Shown here: piece by piece, positions 27,101-40,600 of the stretch
How the letters are laid out: each line of letters starts with the position of its first letter
Position numbering within the stretch: position 1 is the first letter of the stretch
From: Myoxocephalus aenaeus
Lineage: Eukaryota; Chordata; Actinopteri; Perciformes; Cottidae
Reading direction: 5' to 3'
NCBI GenBank assembly: GCA_038501785.1
Contig: JBAMJR010000137.1
Span: 4,034,001 to 4,098,000, forward strand
DNA length: 64,000 nucleotides
Translations under genes and position numbers: made by a program
Notes under the pieces: model-generated
What the model saw: the letters and a program-made list of their open reading frames with translations, nothing else
Told to the model about the DNA's origin: nothing
Databases searched by the model: none

Positions 27101-29546
27101 AGTAAGGAACACTAAATATTTTACACACAGTTATTTTGCTTGATAACTTACCTTATTGTTCTTCAAAAGAAAAAATGAGACTCAAAATCCAAGCTGTCAT
27201 TCTTGCCTCAGCTTCTGAGTCAGCTAGATCCACCGTGTCTTGAGCGCACATGGACTGAATGTTGGCTTCTGCACATGCTCAGAACCCAGCCGTTATTTGT
27301 TACTTGGGTGTATCAAGTTAGCTTTACTCAAAACAATTAGTAAATTGGTTATTTTCGACCTGCAAGTAACTGTTACTTGGTAAAAACTAGTAAAAAGTGA
27401 TATTTTTGATAGCTGAGTAAAGTTAACTCATTTAATGTAAGTCTGGACCACTATTACATTTTACAGTGTAGGTGTGAATGGTTGCCCGTCTATATTTGTC
27501 AGCCCAGTGAAAATGTGGACACTGACACACTGACTACGGAGCCTCAGTGTTTTTATTTTATTACTTGCATAAGTATAGGAGCAACACCACACCATGTGTT
27601 GGCTGGGCACTGAACACTGACACTGGAAAACAATCAAGACCTGACGAGTCCGGACAAGTTTCCTATAATACTGGCTGCAGAACAATAAAAAGGAATCAGA
27701 AAAAAAATCCAATGTGGTCCATGAATGTGGGCACCAAATTTCGCAGAAAATCATCCAATATTTACATTTTCAATAAAGGAATAAAAAATCCTCATGGTGG
27801 CACTAGTGGAAAAATCAAAGGTTCACTTAAGTCAGTACAATACATCCTCTGATAACCATGCATGTATGTGCCATAGTTGTCATCAAGTAGTTGTTGAAAG
27901 CTATCATAGCATCTGTGAACTTTGACCTACCGGTGGCACAAGAAGAGTTGTGGGTGGGTCACCAAAATCATTAGAATGTATTAAAAAAAGTCAGATTACA
28001 TCAAAGTGAGAAGTATTCATTTGGGGACCATGAATGTCTGTACAACATTTCAAAGCAAAGCAATCCATTTAATAGTTGTAGAGATATTTCAGCCTATGTG
28101 AATATATTTGTCCTGAATAGTAAACAACTAGGGGAATGTAACTGCTTCAGGACAATACTGGATATATTGCCATCATTAAGTACATGGGATTTGCCCTTTT
28201 ACTGTTTAAAATGAATTACAAAGCAGCTACTCATTTAATAAATAAGTGATGATGCCAATGAGGTTGGTTAGTGTTTTATTGTGCCTAACACACATAACAA
28301 TTTGAATGGATAATCTATATTCTCTACTCATGAAGCATTATTGTCCTTCAAACAAACATATGTGACCTTGACAGAGACCAAGCGATTACATACATTTTAA
28401 AATATACAGAATAGAGTTATTTTAAATAAATAAAAATGTAATCAGAGATAGATTCTTACTGTGGTCAAGTGACTATTATTCTCCTTGAAAATAAACTGAT
28501 TTTGCCACACACTCAAGAACTCCAACATATGTTCCATTGATGCCTAATGGGTCTGCTTGTGCTACGAGACTGGAGAGGGCAATTAGTTGCATCTGGCTTT
28601 GATTAGCACCGATTCCACAACAGTGCTGGAAGAAATATAGAAAATATAATACTAAATTACTGCTGAAGCTCTTTTTGACAAAATACAATGAAGTGGAAGA
28701 AACTATTAAACTCAATGGTAATAGCAGGTAAATGTAAACACGTTAACCAAGCATGGTGCCCATGGCTAAGATGGTGCATATTGTTCCTACAAACAGCCTG
28801 TGCCAAGCAATGCATATAAAACTGAAATAAATGGCTACAGATGCATGAACTTGCCCTAAAAGAGGTTTGCTTACTCTGTGATCTCATTCTTAAATGAAAC
28901 CAATTTGCCTAGAAATTGGTTCTAAGGCCTAATGCTGAACTCTGTACATCAGCTCCACCACACACATACACACACAGTTAGCTTTTACAAACGCACTTTC
29001 ACAGTCACACTGCTTCCACCCCTTCCCTCGCTGCAAATCATGTTTGACTTTGAAGTGCTAATTTTGGAAGTTTAGCCAATTTTTATTTGCTGCTTTGAAA
29101 TGTATCCCCTAAGCTGCTGCACCAGCAATGAAATATACAGACCTTTACAATGAGGGATAAGTGACCAAAATGAGAAGCGCCTGGTTTTCTTCCTAACATT
29201 ATATAACTGTGAATAATCCCCACATAGCATTTTCTCCTGTGCCACCATTGCCTCAATTTATATTTAAAAATATGATGCAGAGTTTTTACTTTTTGCTCAT
29301 TCTTCAATCCCTACCTTAAGTTGGAGCTAGTTTAAGATATGCACAATGCCACGTGCATATCTGCAGCCAAAGATCTTAAAATATGTTCGACATTATTATT
29401 GTGTTTTATCAGTGTTTGTGAACAAAAACCCCATAATTATATCAGGAAGAGTAATCTGGGTAGATAGTTTCACTTTGACAATGTGTTGTTTACTAACAGG
29501 ATACCTGATACGTTTCTGATAACAGGAACAGTGTATGATTGGTATA

Positions 29547-29846
29547 TTTCTCCTTTCCTTTTTAAATGTTTATTAGTAATGTCTAAACCCTGACAACAAA
29601 CCACAGTTTGAACAAGGACCATGTGCACCTGCCGGGTGTGTTTGATGGAATTAAAATACATCAGCTCTAAGTACACATTTAAATTACATTACAATTATAT
29701 CTATTGAGCTTTGTTCCTCTTGCGTATCAAACCCAAATATTGGAAGAAAAAAAAGGCCATGGTAATAAACGTAGCAGCGTTTACCACCGTGATGGATGCA
29801 AGGATGACCTCAATCACAATCCCTTTTTAACTGCTTTCAGCGCGGG
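29547..29846 (-). CDS. candidate terminal exon of small membrane protein (coding 29701-29846)
   Basis: Read on the minus strand, 42 open codons end at TAG (29703-29701). They encode a hydrophobic helix (VILASITVVNAATFITMAFF) followed by a basic tail ending RKRNKAQ, the profile of a single-pass membrane protein. A T-rich acceptor ending CTCTAG at 29847 would open the exon as PALKAVKK. That frame joins the hydrophobic frame only if one base is added to the A5 run at 29824-29828. A poly(A) signal lies 130 bases past the stop (29569-29574). I do not recognise the protein. Alternatives are a pseudogene, an extra unseen exon, or a sequencing slip in the homopolymer. Confidence 0.3.
29569..29574 (-). 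terminator. candidate poly(A) signal of the small-ORF gene
   Basis: AATAAA on the minus strand, in ACTAATAAACATTT, about 130 bases downstream of the candidate stop codon at 29701. Confidence 0.35.
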
Positions 29847-30133
29847 CTAGAGCATTATATAGTAAAATATGTTGATCAGATTGGCTCCTCACCAAGCAGC
29901 CCGGCTAATAACATGGAAAGCAAAGAGCTTGAGGCAGAGAAGATTTGGAAAGTGGGGCCCTCCACTTTCCAGCACTGCTCTGCTTTAACACAGCCATGAA
30001 CATGCCAATAAATTGCTTTGGTAATCAGCTTTTTGAAAATCTTATTGACTGCTTGTTTTGTGTGTATTGTAATTCTCAGAATGAAATACAAAATTGGATT
30101 TTATTACATGTGCAATTTTCTCCTCTCATAAAG

Positions 30134-30140
30134 AAGAGAG

Positions 30141-30214
<74 letters not shown>
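30134..30214. repeat. (AG)n microsatellite
   Basis: AG run of about 80 bases with one CG interruption at the left. It lies inside the putative intron of the candidate minus-strand gene. Confidence 0.98.
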
Positions 30215-30217
<3 letters not shown>

Positions 30218-31739
30218 CACCTTGTTGAGAGTAGATGATTGGGAGAGAATGTATACTGCATAATATGTTTGATACAGTCTCCTTATGCTGCTAAGGAGGT
30301 ACACTATGGGATTGGGTGAACATATTTCATCTTTAAAATGTCCCCAACAAAACCTGAGCGATCAAAAAACCTGCTACTGTAGCTACACTGGGATACATAT
30401 CTATATGTATAAGTGTGTGAATTAGTGACAGAGTGAGAGAGGAAAAGGAAAGTGTGAAATTGTTTGTTTTGTATGTAAGCATTACGTTTATCAGTTTTGT
30501 ATTCTGCAAGTAACTGCTCGTTCACTGTACAACTTGAATAAAAGATGAATTTATCCACAACTCTACTTGGTAAATGCACAAACCATGTGCTCATGCTTGA
30601 AGAATCATAGCCCCAGTCGTCCTTTTCACAGTTCCATCATTAGCATGCAGCACACTGAGACAATGTGCTTTTGTAGACCATATACTATAAAGTTAACAGA
30701 GACATACTAGTGTAGACTAGCCTTCACCGGGGATTCTTTCAATCTTTGTTGTCAGCAACCAGAACCTTTTTGTGTATGCATTTAACTACTCCAAATCATT
30801 GTAAACAAAGCAATCTGTTATTAAACCAACCTCTGCTTCATCAAATAAAAATAAATAGAATATGCCTACTTAACTGTGTGAGGCTACTTTCAATGTCTTA
30901 AGGACAATCATTTTTAGTCTGTGAACTAGTCTATAGAATCAAGCCACGTATGAAATCCTATACCGTATCTGGTTGCTAATATCTTAGCAATGACATTGAA
31001 GCATTAGAGGTATTTGTATTTACAAGGTCTCTCCTATGAAGTCACTACACATTTAGTTCACAACTTGTTTAATATAACTTGACACATTCCATTATAATCA
31101 TTTCAGGTCATTAACCTTTCAGACAAAGACTTTTATTGCAAACATTTTTATTAGTTTGGCTCTCACATTGTCCATTATTAACAATGCTAAATTACGTGCA
31201 TCTTTTCTTAGTCATTATCGCTCATTGGCTTTCACTGATGATCCACACTGGTTTGTAATTTTACCTGATGACAGCATACTTTTTAAATCTACTTCACATC
31301 ACGGTTAAACGTTCACTGTATAGCCCATCAATAAACTAAGATTCCTAGTCAATCAACGAGCTCTGATTCTGGACAGACGCACAAACAACATAACTGAGTG
31401 GCAGCAAATTTGATTATGAGTTTTCATTTATTTAAAACAAGCATATTGCAGAAAACTAAGTATTCCAAACTATTTCCAGTTGTTATGGTGCTTACACCTT
31501 GTGTCCTTATGCAAATCATAGCAATAAATGCTACATTTGTATGAGGGCAATTACAAGGTAGTTTAAAACCTTATAAGCACCAAGCCCCGCGCACCTATTC
31601 TCGGACAACAGTTTTTTTTAAACGTTTCCTTAATTATCTCTGCAACCACATGGTTGTTTAACTTCATTTAAATTGCTACAATACCGTAACCCTTGTGAGA
31701 AGAGACCTATGGTTTAAAAATAAGTAAAAAGTAACCGTT

Positions 31740-32040
31740 AAGTTAGAGTACTTACGTAAACTCCGGAAACGGACGGCCGTAAGGTTTCACTAAACCATGA
31801 ATAAGTATCCCTTACAACATCGGATTTCACTAACAGACACATCCCCGTAACCGTACGGGCTTGTGGGAGTCTAACAAAGCAATATAAATCTGCATAAACC
31901 CCCTATTAGCACCTGTAAAGTCACAAAACGTCCTGAAGTCTCCCTGGTCCGCCCACATTTCTAAAACCGCGTCATACCGCACATGCGGAAGCCGTTGAAT
32001 TTTTCGGTACCCATGATGCCTAAATCGGACAATGATTTGC
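31740..32040 (-). promoter_or_regulatory. CpG-dense promoter-like block
   Basis: About 20 CpG dinucleotides occur in 300 bases, against very few in the surrounding kilobases. Minus-strand text includes an ETS-type CTTCCGC, an NRF1-like GCATGTGCGG and a GGGCGG Sp1-like core. It leads into a good splice donor at 31755. This is the organisation of a housekeeping-type promoter plus first exon. Factor binding is inferred from motif shape only. Confidence 0.4.
31756..31842 (-). CDS. candidate first coding exon of small membrane protein
   Basis: On the minus strand an ATG at 31842 with a G at -3 opens 29 codons (MCLLVKSDVV to PSVSGVY). They run in phase 0 straight into a perfect GTAAGT donor (TTTAC|GTAAGT, donor at 31755). 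The exon lies in a CpG-dense block typical of vertebrate promoters. A second, overlapping frame from an upstream ATG (MWADQGDF) ends at TAG before the donor and could be a uORF or an alternative product. Paired with the terminal exon at 29701-29846 it would give a protein of about 78 residues, subject to the one-base mismatch noted there. No family is recognised. Confidence 0.3.
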
Positions 32041-35000
32041 CATAAAATAAGTAATTAAAAAAAAAAATTACCGAACGACACAGTTTTTGGACTGAATATC
32101 TATCCTAACATACCAATGCTTTGTTTTATTGTGATTTATGTCCTAATATTTCCAAAGTTTTTTTGTTTTCTTTAAATATACATTTTATTCCCAAGAAAAT
32201 TCTGAAGAAATTCAAGTATTAAAACTAATTTGGGGTTCCTACAACTACTGGAGCTCGACAGACCCCATGGCTGATAATGCTGTAATAAGACAGTTTAATG
32301 TTGTCACTGAGGTCAATTTGCGACAAGTATGATCGACTATTTGATATGTTTATAGTTATATGATGCATTGTTGAGACACTGACGATTTCAATAGGACAAT
32401 TGTCTAATACCTTTTTTTCTCTGTCTTTTGCTTCTGTGTCACCAAACAGCAAAACATAAAATTACTACTTATGTGTAGCCCCCGGTCCCTTCCCACTTTT
32501 TTCCTCAAAGATTTAATTAACCATTGGAAATTTTGATCCACTACTACTACACATTTTGTGATTTGAAATCAATAAACCGTATCAGACTTACACAACCTAA
32601 TCAGTACAGATACATCTGTAGTGAATGTGTTGGGTTAGTTCTGTTGAGAGTTGCTATTCTAGCACAGCTGCATCAACCTTAACCAAGCTTGCTGCCCTTT
32701 TTTATAAATGTAGCTAGGTAGCTAACGTGCTATGGAAATCTCCCTCACAGTAAACATATCAATAACATCTACATTGTGTTATGCGCTACACTTAAATAAG
32801 TCAAAGGATATTAAGTGACCTTTTACCATGGCAGGATGAAGCACTGGCAAAATACAAAGGGAGAGCAGAAGTTAAAATGCAGTACATTATGCCCAGCATA
32901 ACTTCCGAAGCTAGTCCTATTCATATTCAGCAATTATTCTGGTGGCACAATGATATCCAAATGAGATCTCTGTAGCACTGACATACTTTCTGCTAGCAGG
33001 TACAGGATGCCTCATATATGATTAATTAATTGCTGCAGCCTGCCATCTGTGTTTTAACTGATTAAATAGCTCACAAAGTGGGATGCACCTTTTGATGTGA
33101 ACCTTTGGGGAACTGGCTCCGTCTTTGTATTTCTACCTTGATTAAGCACAATACTCTCGCACTTCCTCCAGCCCTCTATTTCAAAGTCTCTTTAATTTGG
33201 GAGGAAAGGACACAAAGGCATTTGGGGTGCTTTCAAATGTTGCCCATTTCCAGTAGTCAAGGGGCTGTCTCTCTCTCTCTTCCCGTCTTTTTGTTTTTTT
33301 ATAAAGTGAATGTTTCACCCAAGACTGGGCCGGTGAGCAAGCATCGAACTTTCAGATAAAAATTGATTCCAGTAAATTCTCACCTGAGATCCATCACGGT
33401 GAAAGGCTTTTAAAGGTCACACATGTAATAAGTTCCTGTGGTCTCAGTCCCTCCAATAATAGGCCTCTAGTCTGCCATGGAAGGCTGGTATATAGAAATA
33501 ATTGAGTAATCTGTGGACCATTCAATTCAATCGTGGGACTCAGTGACAGTGCAAGGCCTGCTGGGCCTCGAAGACGTTGTTCTGGTGAGTCTTTCTGCTG
33601 CCAGGGAAATGTTTTCTCCCCTAAAGCCATGCACCCCCATCTTTGCAACCGCACAGTAGATCACTGACATTTCAGAGGCTCTCCCAGGCCTAAATTGTAT
33701 AGGATTGTGTCAGCATTTCAACTAAAGAATATGACACGACCAAATATCCATAATTCCATTCCTAAATTATTTTAGGATAAGGACTAATCAAATTGTTTGG
33801 TGTATGTAAAAATAAAACTTCCCCAAACTTTTTTTTTTTCATTTAGATTATTTTCGCCACAAAGGAATCTCATAGAGCAGGGCACTCATATCCTACACTT
33901 CAATGGCATCTGGCACCAGCTTCCATACAGTGAAGGAATATTGTGCTATTGTGAATGTGGATTAACCCCACAAATGAGTGTGTTAAATGCCAGGATACAT
34001 TATGTGTACTCTTGGAAGTTCGCTTGTTTAGGTAACTACTGCATGTATGTTCTAGTTAGCTAAACATGTGGTTGCCGCTCACATTGGAGCACTCAAAATG
34101 CACAGTTTAGTCCAATCCTTCTGCTTTTTCTCTTGTATTTTGGAAAGGCTACAAAAAGGACACTGTACACCTTCCTTATAGAATATATGCTTACTGCTTC
34201 AACATGTCCAAACATGAAAGGCCTGCTCTGCCTAGTTACGGCTGCTAAGCTGTAATTGGAAAATCTATATTTGGGGGTGGGATTCAGAGAACTCTATATT
34301 GTGTGCTACCATGCAAAGTTGACAACATCGAAAGGCCTGGCTAAACATAAGAAATTAAGAAAATAAGTAACTGACTATAAAGCAATGTCAAATCTTGGAA
34401 TAATCTCGTCATATTGCAAGACAATACGAGACTTCTTACACTACAGCCTTTGAGAGAACCACACCACTCATCAAAATATATTTATCTGTACTAACACACT
34501 GCAGTCTCTTTCTCTCTGTCCTCTGAATCTGAAAGAAAAAAGGGACGAACCTTGTGTCACATTGCGTAGTTCATCAAATGTGATAAGTGTCCTGTAATTA
34601 AACATCATTAAGAAGGAGCATTTGTTGATTGCGTGTGGTTGTAAATATTGATGCCAGGCTTCGTAAGATGGACCTTTGCCTTGACAAGTCTGTACACTGC
34701 GACAGCATTTCCAAGCTAGTCACAGATATCATAATAGTCTTTACACGTCATTTTATTTTCAGCAAAAAACAGTTTGCACCCATCAAAGAAGTGTTCTCCA
34801 CACTTACACACGCACACAACATGACAGATTTAGAAATATGACTTCAACCAGAACAGATGGTCCTTAAAAGTAAAACACAGTAATTCAATCTGGCTAATGG
34901 GAGGAAAGCCACAAACTGCTCCATTCTCATTTCTTTGACTGAGGAACTCGGCTGAATTGCTTCTTGAGGTTTGATGCTCAACCCCTCTATCATAGTGTGT

Positions 35001-36639
35001 TTCTGTGTTCCCCATGCATATTATAAGACATTTAAAAGGAAAACAGTGTATATTTACTAGACACGCCTCATCATGTGCACAGACAGGAGCTATTAGTGCC
35101 TAGACAGAGGGGGAAATGTATTGTAATTGATTGTTACAAAAGATTACCCTCTTCTAGAAGCATCAAGCTATTTCAGAACTGCATTTGACGCTTTAGAGCA
35201 CTGTGCAAAGGACGCTCTTTCAGCGACACACATTCACGCTGACATGCAGTTTGCAAAACAATTTCCATACGCTGTTGTTTGATCTTTGTCCCCACTTTGG
35301 TTCTTTATAAGTGTGAGTATAACTCACTTGCCAGCCACACGGGCAATCATGGCTTCTATCAAGGGATGTCAGCTATCGGCAAATGGAATGCATATTCCCC
35401 ACACATGTCCAAAAACTGCAAGAAGGAGTTCCTTTCACCACTAAAATGATGTAGTTAAAATGATAATGAATTGCTATTGGAAAGTTGTGTTTGCGTAGGT
35501 TCCAGCAGTTATTAGTAGCACAATGAGTCTCCACAATATTGGTGAATGTCATTGCAAATGTTCCAAAACATACATTAGGTTTAGTGTGGAAAAGGATTAC
35601 CGAAAAGCCAACTTAAGTGACAATACAGCCTCCAACTGCAGGATACAAAGTATTTTTCTGTGAGGTTGAGTGAACAAAAGTCTTAGCCCCATGAAGACAT
35701 AACAATGCTGTGTCTGGAATTGATTAAGTTTCACTCACTTTCTGCATGTTTATGAAAAAAGATCTCCAGTTACAGAGGTGCTGTATTCCTTCATGAGGTT
35801 TAGCTAATTGCCCAGTGAATCGGGCTGTTGGTTTCAAGTTTACAAATAGATGAACGCTACATCCTGTACAGAAATGATGACAATTGTAAAAACCTGATTT
35901 GATAGGAAATGTATCTGTGTCGATTAAAGACAAGCAATGTGTGGCAAGGGGGGGTGTTAGTGAATCTGGAATTCCCAACTCACAGAAAATTGGTTTCTGT
36001 ATAACAGCAATATAGCTTGGACCCTTTAAGTCAGTCTTTGGAGGAAATATATTAACCTGCTGGGCCACGCACACAAACTTTCCAACCTTATTGTTGACAG
36101 GTTTTATGAGCCTAATGCACTTTGTGATGTATAGCATAATAACCCAGTCTATGACTGTAGGGCCTTACTCTTAATATTGGCTGCCGAGTGAATCAGGCAA
36201 AATTATTGTAATGAGACAAAATTTCCATACAACAGCAAAATGAGTTCATTACTCTGAGTTATATGGGTGAAGTAACCAAAAGAAATTGATGGTTTTATTA
36301 AGCTGGAATTGAATTTCAGCCATAAACAGAATTAGGCAAACATGCAGACAGCAAAATGTAATAATAATTACATTAGTGTTATCAAAAAGGTTATCAGAAT
36401 GGCCCCTGCTGCTTCGATTCATCGCTTTCTTACTGAAATACTGTTTTTAGCTCCAGCTTGTTTTTCCTGGGCATAGTAGGCTGATTAAAATTTGCACAAT
36501 CGCCTGTCCAAATTAATCATAACCTTGTACAAATGCTGTACAAATTCAGAAGAAAATCTAACACTAGTCATTTACTATTTGCTGCTTACACCAGTATATA
36601 GATCAGGGAATCATGAACCAGGGTTTCTCTGTCATTTTC

Positions 36640-36785
36640 CTCACAGCTTGCTATTGCTCTAACTGGGAGATCCCCGGGCATTTTTAGGGTATCCAGGAGA
36701 TGTAGTCGCTCCAGCACATCCTGGGTCTTCCCTGGGGTCTCTCCCAATGAGATCATTTCCTGTACGCATCCAGAGAGGGGAGCAT
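36640..36785 (-). mobile_element. LINE ORF2 C-terminal fragment
   Basis: Minus-strand translation gives HWERPQGRPRMCWSDYIS and, after a stop codon, CPGISQLEQ. This matches the Gly-Arg-Pro-Arg ... Trp ... Asp-Tyr-Ile motif near the C-terminus of fish non-LTR retrotransposon polyproteins. An in-frame stop shows it is dead. No other part of the element is visible next to it. Confidence 0.6.
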
Positions 36786-37539
36786 ACTTCAGTAAATACT
36801 CTCTACTATAATAGTTGGGATCATTTTATAATCATGGCATTAAGACGATTTGTGTGCAAATAGTGGGGTTTTGAAAACAAAATAAAACTGATCTTGGATC
36901 AAATGATTAATTGTTTTCAAGCAGGGGTATACCATTTGAATTACAATCACACAATTAAGAGCACAATCTACTTCAGGTAGATCCTGAAGCTGCCGTCCAT
37001 AACTTATGTATCCATTAAACAAAGTATCAGTAGTCCTCCCAAGGTTACCATCTCTTTCAGTAGCTGGCTGTACTCTCCAGCTGTCCACTGAGGACTGCTT
37101 CAGTGCATCCTCTACATCAGCTGATTATGCTATCTATCAAGCCCAGCTGTCACTGCCCATTTAAACCTTTGTCAAGTCCTTCATGCAATGCAGCCTGCAG
37201 TAAACCAAGTAATTGCACTTTTGTAATCCAACACCTGAACATCACTTGCCCTGTACATTTATAAAACAGATAAGCAAGCTGATGCATTTAAAGGGTAAGA
37301 TTTTGAGACTTTTGTTGCATTTATGGAGAAATAGAAAGCAGCCTAGATGACAAATAAGGTATCGAAAAGACCATTTTCTTGTTTTTGTTGTAGTTACAGC
37401 AAGCTAAAAGAAGGGGGGGGAAAGATGCCATTGGTTTTCTTCTTGCTTCCAAGTCACAAACAGGATGCTGGCAGCTACAAGGATTCAATTATAAAAAAGT
37501 ACAGAAAATAATTAGAAAAAATAATAGCACTTGAAAAAA

Positions 37540-37650
37540 ATTGCCCCTCCAGAAATTGCGCATAACAATAAATCCGTTAATTAGCTCATTAATATTCAAT
37601 TGGGGTCAGTGGACTTAATGGAACCTTTTTCATGGGCCAAGGAAATGTTT
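37540..37650. promoter_or_regulatory. candidate conserved non-coding block
   Basis: Dense homeobox-type cores (CGTTAATTAGCTCATTAATATTC) in unique sequence with no ORF. Candidate enhancer only. Confidence 0.18.
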
Positions 37651-40600
37651 AACACTCACTTTTCCTCTGCCTGTTCTCATTATCAACTATGCACAGGCAG
37701 GCCTTATCAGCCCTCCAGATGGTGAGGAACAATGCAGCACCATTATCGTCTTACAGCAGCGTGTGTGCCTTGTAACCGGTGTGTGCCTGGGACAGTGAAG
37801 TATAGATACTGAGGCATTTAGTGTAATTGATATGTGGTATATATCGTATTGTTTAGGCCTGTTTGTTTGCTCTGCTGGTATTCAAGGCGAGAGGAGAGGC
37901 GAAGATTGATTTTCACCGCAGCCATTTCCGCTCTCACCGCAGGTCACAGATAACTTGTCAACGCAGGTTTTGGGGCTGGTGTAAAATGCATCAAGGCTAA
38001 ACTCTCTCAGGCATAGAGGAGGATAGGGAGTTTCATCTCTGCAAACACAAGCCCTCTCATTGCCGTTACCTTGTGCATGAGACAGATGTTTTATTCAACA
38101 AGTACATGGGATGGAAAGATGCCTAAACAAAAGCCTTTCTGCATCTCGTCTCTGCATGGTTCTTATTATAAGTCATGTTTATACTTGGTGAATAAAAGCA
38201 AATGTCACTTACTGTATTGATAAATATAAGTTTATTTTGTCAAACTGTACAATGTCCAGATTTTGAAACTCAAGTATTACCGATATTCACATCAACCTAA
38301 AAAAACAGGCTATAGTTACTATTACTGTTAAAAGTTACTATACTGTATCACAGTACAAGTACACTACATGTCCCAATATATCGTCTTCGCAATTGATCCT
38401 ATGTTTCGTTTGATGAATACATACTGTAAAAGCATTTCATCCCTTAAATCAGCCTTCATAGTCAATTCCATCAGTGCATCTTATAGTCACTCAATCTGAT
38501 GCTCGTTACTTCATGAAGACCCCTTGTTTGGTGACAGAAGATCTGCAAACTTACTCGGTCCTTGCCGCTGCACTCTCTGTTCACAAGCTTCTCAAAGATT
38601 CAGATTACTTCAAGCTATTTCCACCAACATACAGCAGAAGCCTATCACCAGAAAGCAGACCAAGACAGAACCACTCATGTATACACAATTGGCCGGGAAA
38701 TGACTGTGTCAAAGTCTATGGTAAAGCCAAGTTGAATTAATGTAGGTATGATGAAAGCTAAATTGTCACTATGGGGCATTTTAAACCAATCATATTGCCT
38801 TTGTTGGGATCCATGCCAGAAATCAAGCACACCAAGAAATATGCTAGCAAGGATTTTACAGTTCTGTGATTTTCTGAGCAGAGTAAATAATGCAATCTGC
38901 TAAGAAATCTTCATTCACTGACAGTCAAAAGGGAAATTGATGCCACTTGTAACAAATATGCAGTACATTTATTTTTTATCAGCATTTCCCATAACACTGT
39001 GGATTAATGTGCCTCAATTCGGAAGATTAACCGTGACATCGTCATTTTCCATTAACGTGCGCCATCTCCTGTATCCATCATTATATCTACAATAGCTAAA
39101 CGTCAACCTTTTGAAAGCCAACATTTTCAGTCTCATCCAGGGTTATCCCCCTTTAAAGAAAATAAGGCAAAACATGAAAGCACAGTTTGTTTTTTGTCTT
39201 TGTTTGAAGCAAAGGCTTTGGATTTTTACTGAGATAAAGGCTGTTGTATTTGTTCTTAACATGTCAGTTTATTTACACCATTCTCACAGCAAAGGGATAT
39301 TATGAGGAATGATATATTATCGCTTGAAAAAAAGGACATTTTTGTATCAACTCAGCGGTGCAGAAAAATATCGGGTCGGACTGAATGACTTACAGGAGAT
39401 TTTCCCACATCTTCTTGACAACTAAGTGAAACTAAAGAAGGTACCAAAGTGAATTGATTTCGCCAGGCTGAAACAATGTAGAGAGGAGGATTTAACAATG
39501 AAAGCATTTCTAAACAAATAACTGACAATGTCTCTCAGCTGTGAGAGCCAACAAACAGGGCACAATGGCTTGAATTGAATGTGCTGAATGTGCTACGGCT
39601 ATAGAGGTGATCCTAAATCATGTGCTTAAAGGTTGCAGCTTGAGAGCCCAGGTGTCATGGATAATTCCTACTCAGATATCTATAGCCCTCCCTATCTCAC
39701 CCCATTCTCTCTCTCCTAGCTTAACTTCACCTCTGTCAAACAGGCAGGCTGCCATCCTATTGATCCCCCAACCTCCAAACGCCCACCCCCCTCTGCAGGC
39801 CCAGGCGTAAGGGCAGTCACTAAACCTGTGGGAAAAGGGAAAGAGGACACTCCCCACTGAGTGCAATTGGGATTTGAGAAAGTTAAACACTTCTCAAGCA
39901 CAAAATTTCAGCCTGGGCAGCAGAGAGGGGATTCTGTCCTCAGGCCTCCACACGCTCACCTGATCAGAAGGTCAGACCCATCACCATCGTCCTTCTTGCC
40001 CATCTTGCTCTCTCGCCGCCTTTCAGGAGCTCTGTAAGAGCTCAGCTTTCTAATTTACTTCAAACACTGCTGTCAACAGTTTTTGATGCTGTCCTTGACT
40101 CTTAAATGATACTGGGTTAATATTTTGAGAATGACACACTGCAGGGGGTGAAGGGAAAAAATGCAAAAGTGATGAAGAGGGTTAGCTCATGAAGTCTGAC
40201 AGTTGAAGAAAGAACTTTGATCACTAAACCATAAACACACAGAAATAATACAATTGTTAAAGCCATAAAGCAGAGATAAAGTTGGTACACAATTGGTCAT
40301 TAAACTAGCCCCCTTTGACCATTTAGTTGGAAGAAAATTAGTAAGTATTTCTAAATTCACTGATGCCAATTGCAGGGTGAAAAGTTTTCAACTAAATTCC
40401 CATCAGAAAATGTAGACATTATGCTTTAAAAATGCATATTACCCAAACATACCTGTCTGAATTGATTTAGTTTTTACAGATCCTTTCTGCTTGTTTTAAA
40501 GTCTACATTGACACGACACTGGCCAGCTAATCAAGACACAAATGAACATGCTTGTGTATCATTACTTAGAGCATGAACAATTCGCTTATTGAAACAGCTT

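Larger units (their letters stand above)
22721..29546. other. intergenic region, mostly unique AT-rich
   Basis: No exon is recognised. It contains the TG/TA microsatellites at 24.3 kb and SINE-like fragments at 26.0 and 27.0 kb. Between these the sequence is AT-rich without structure I can name. Confidence 0.6.
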
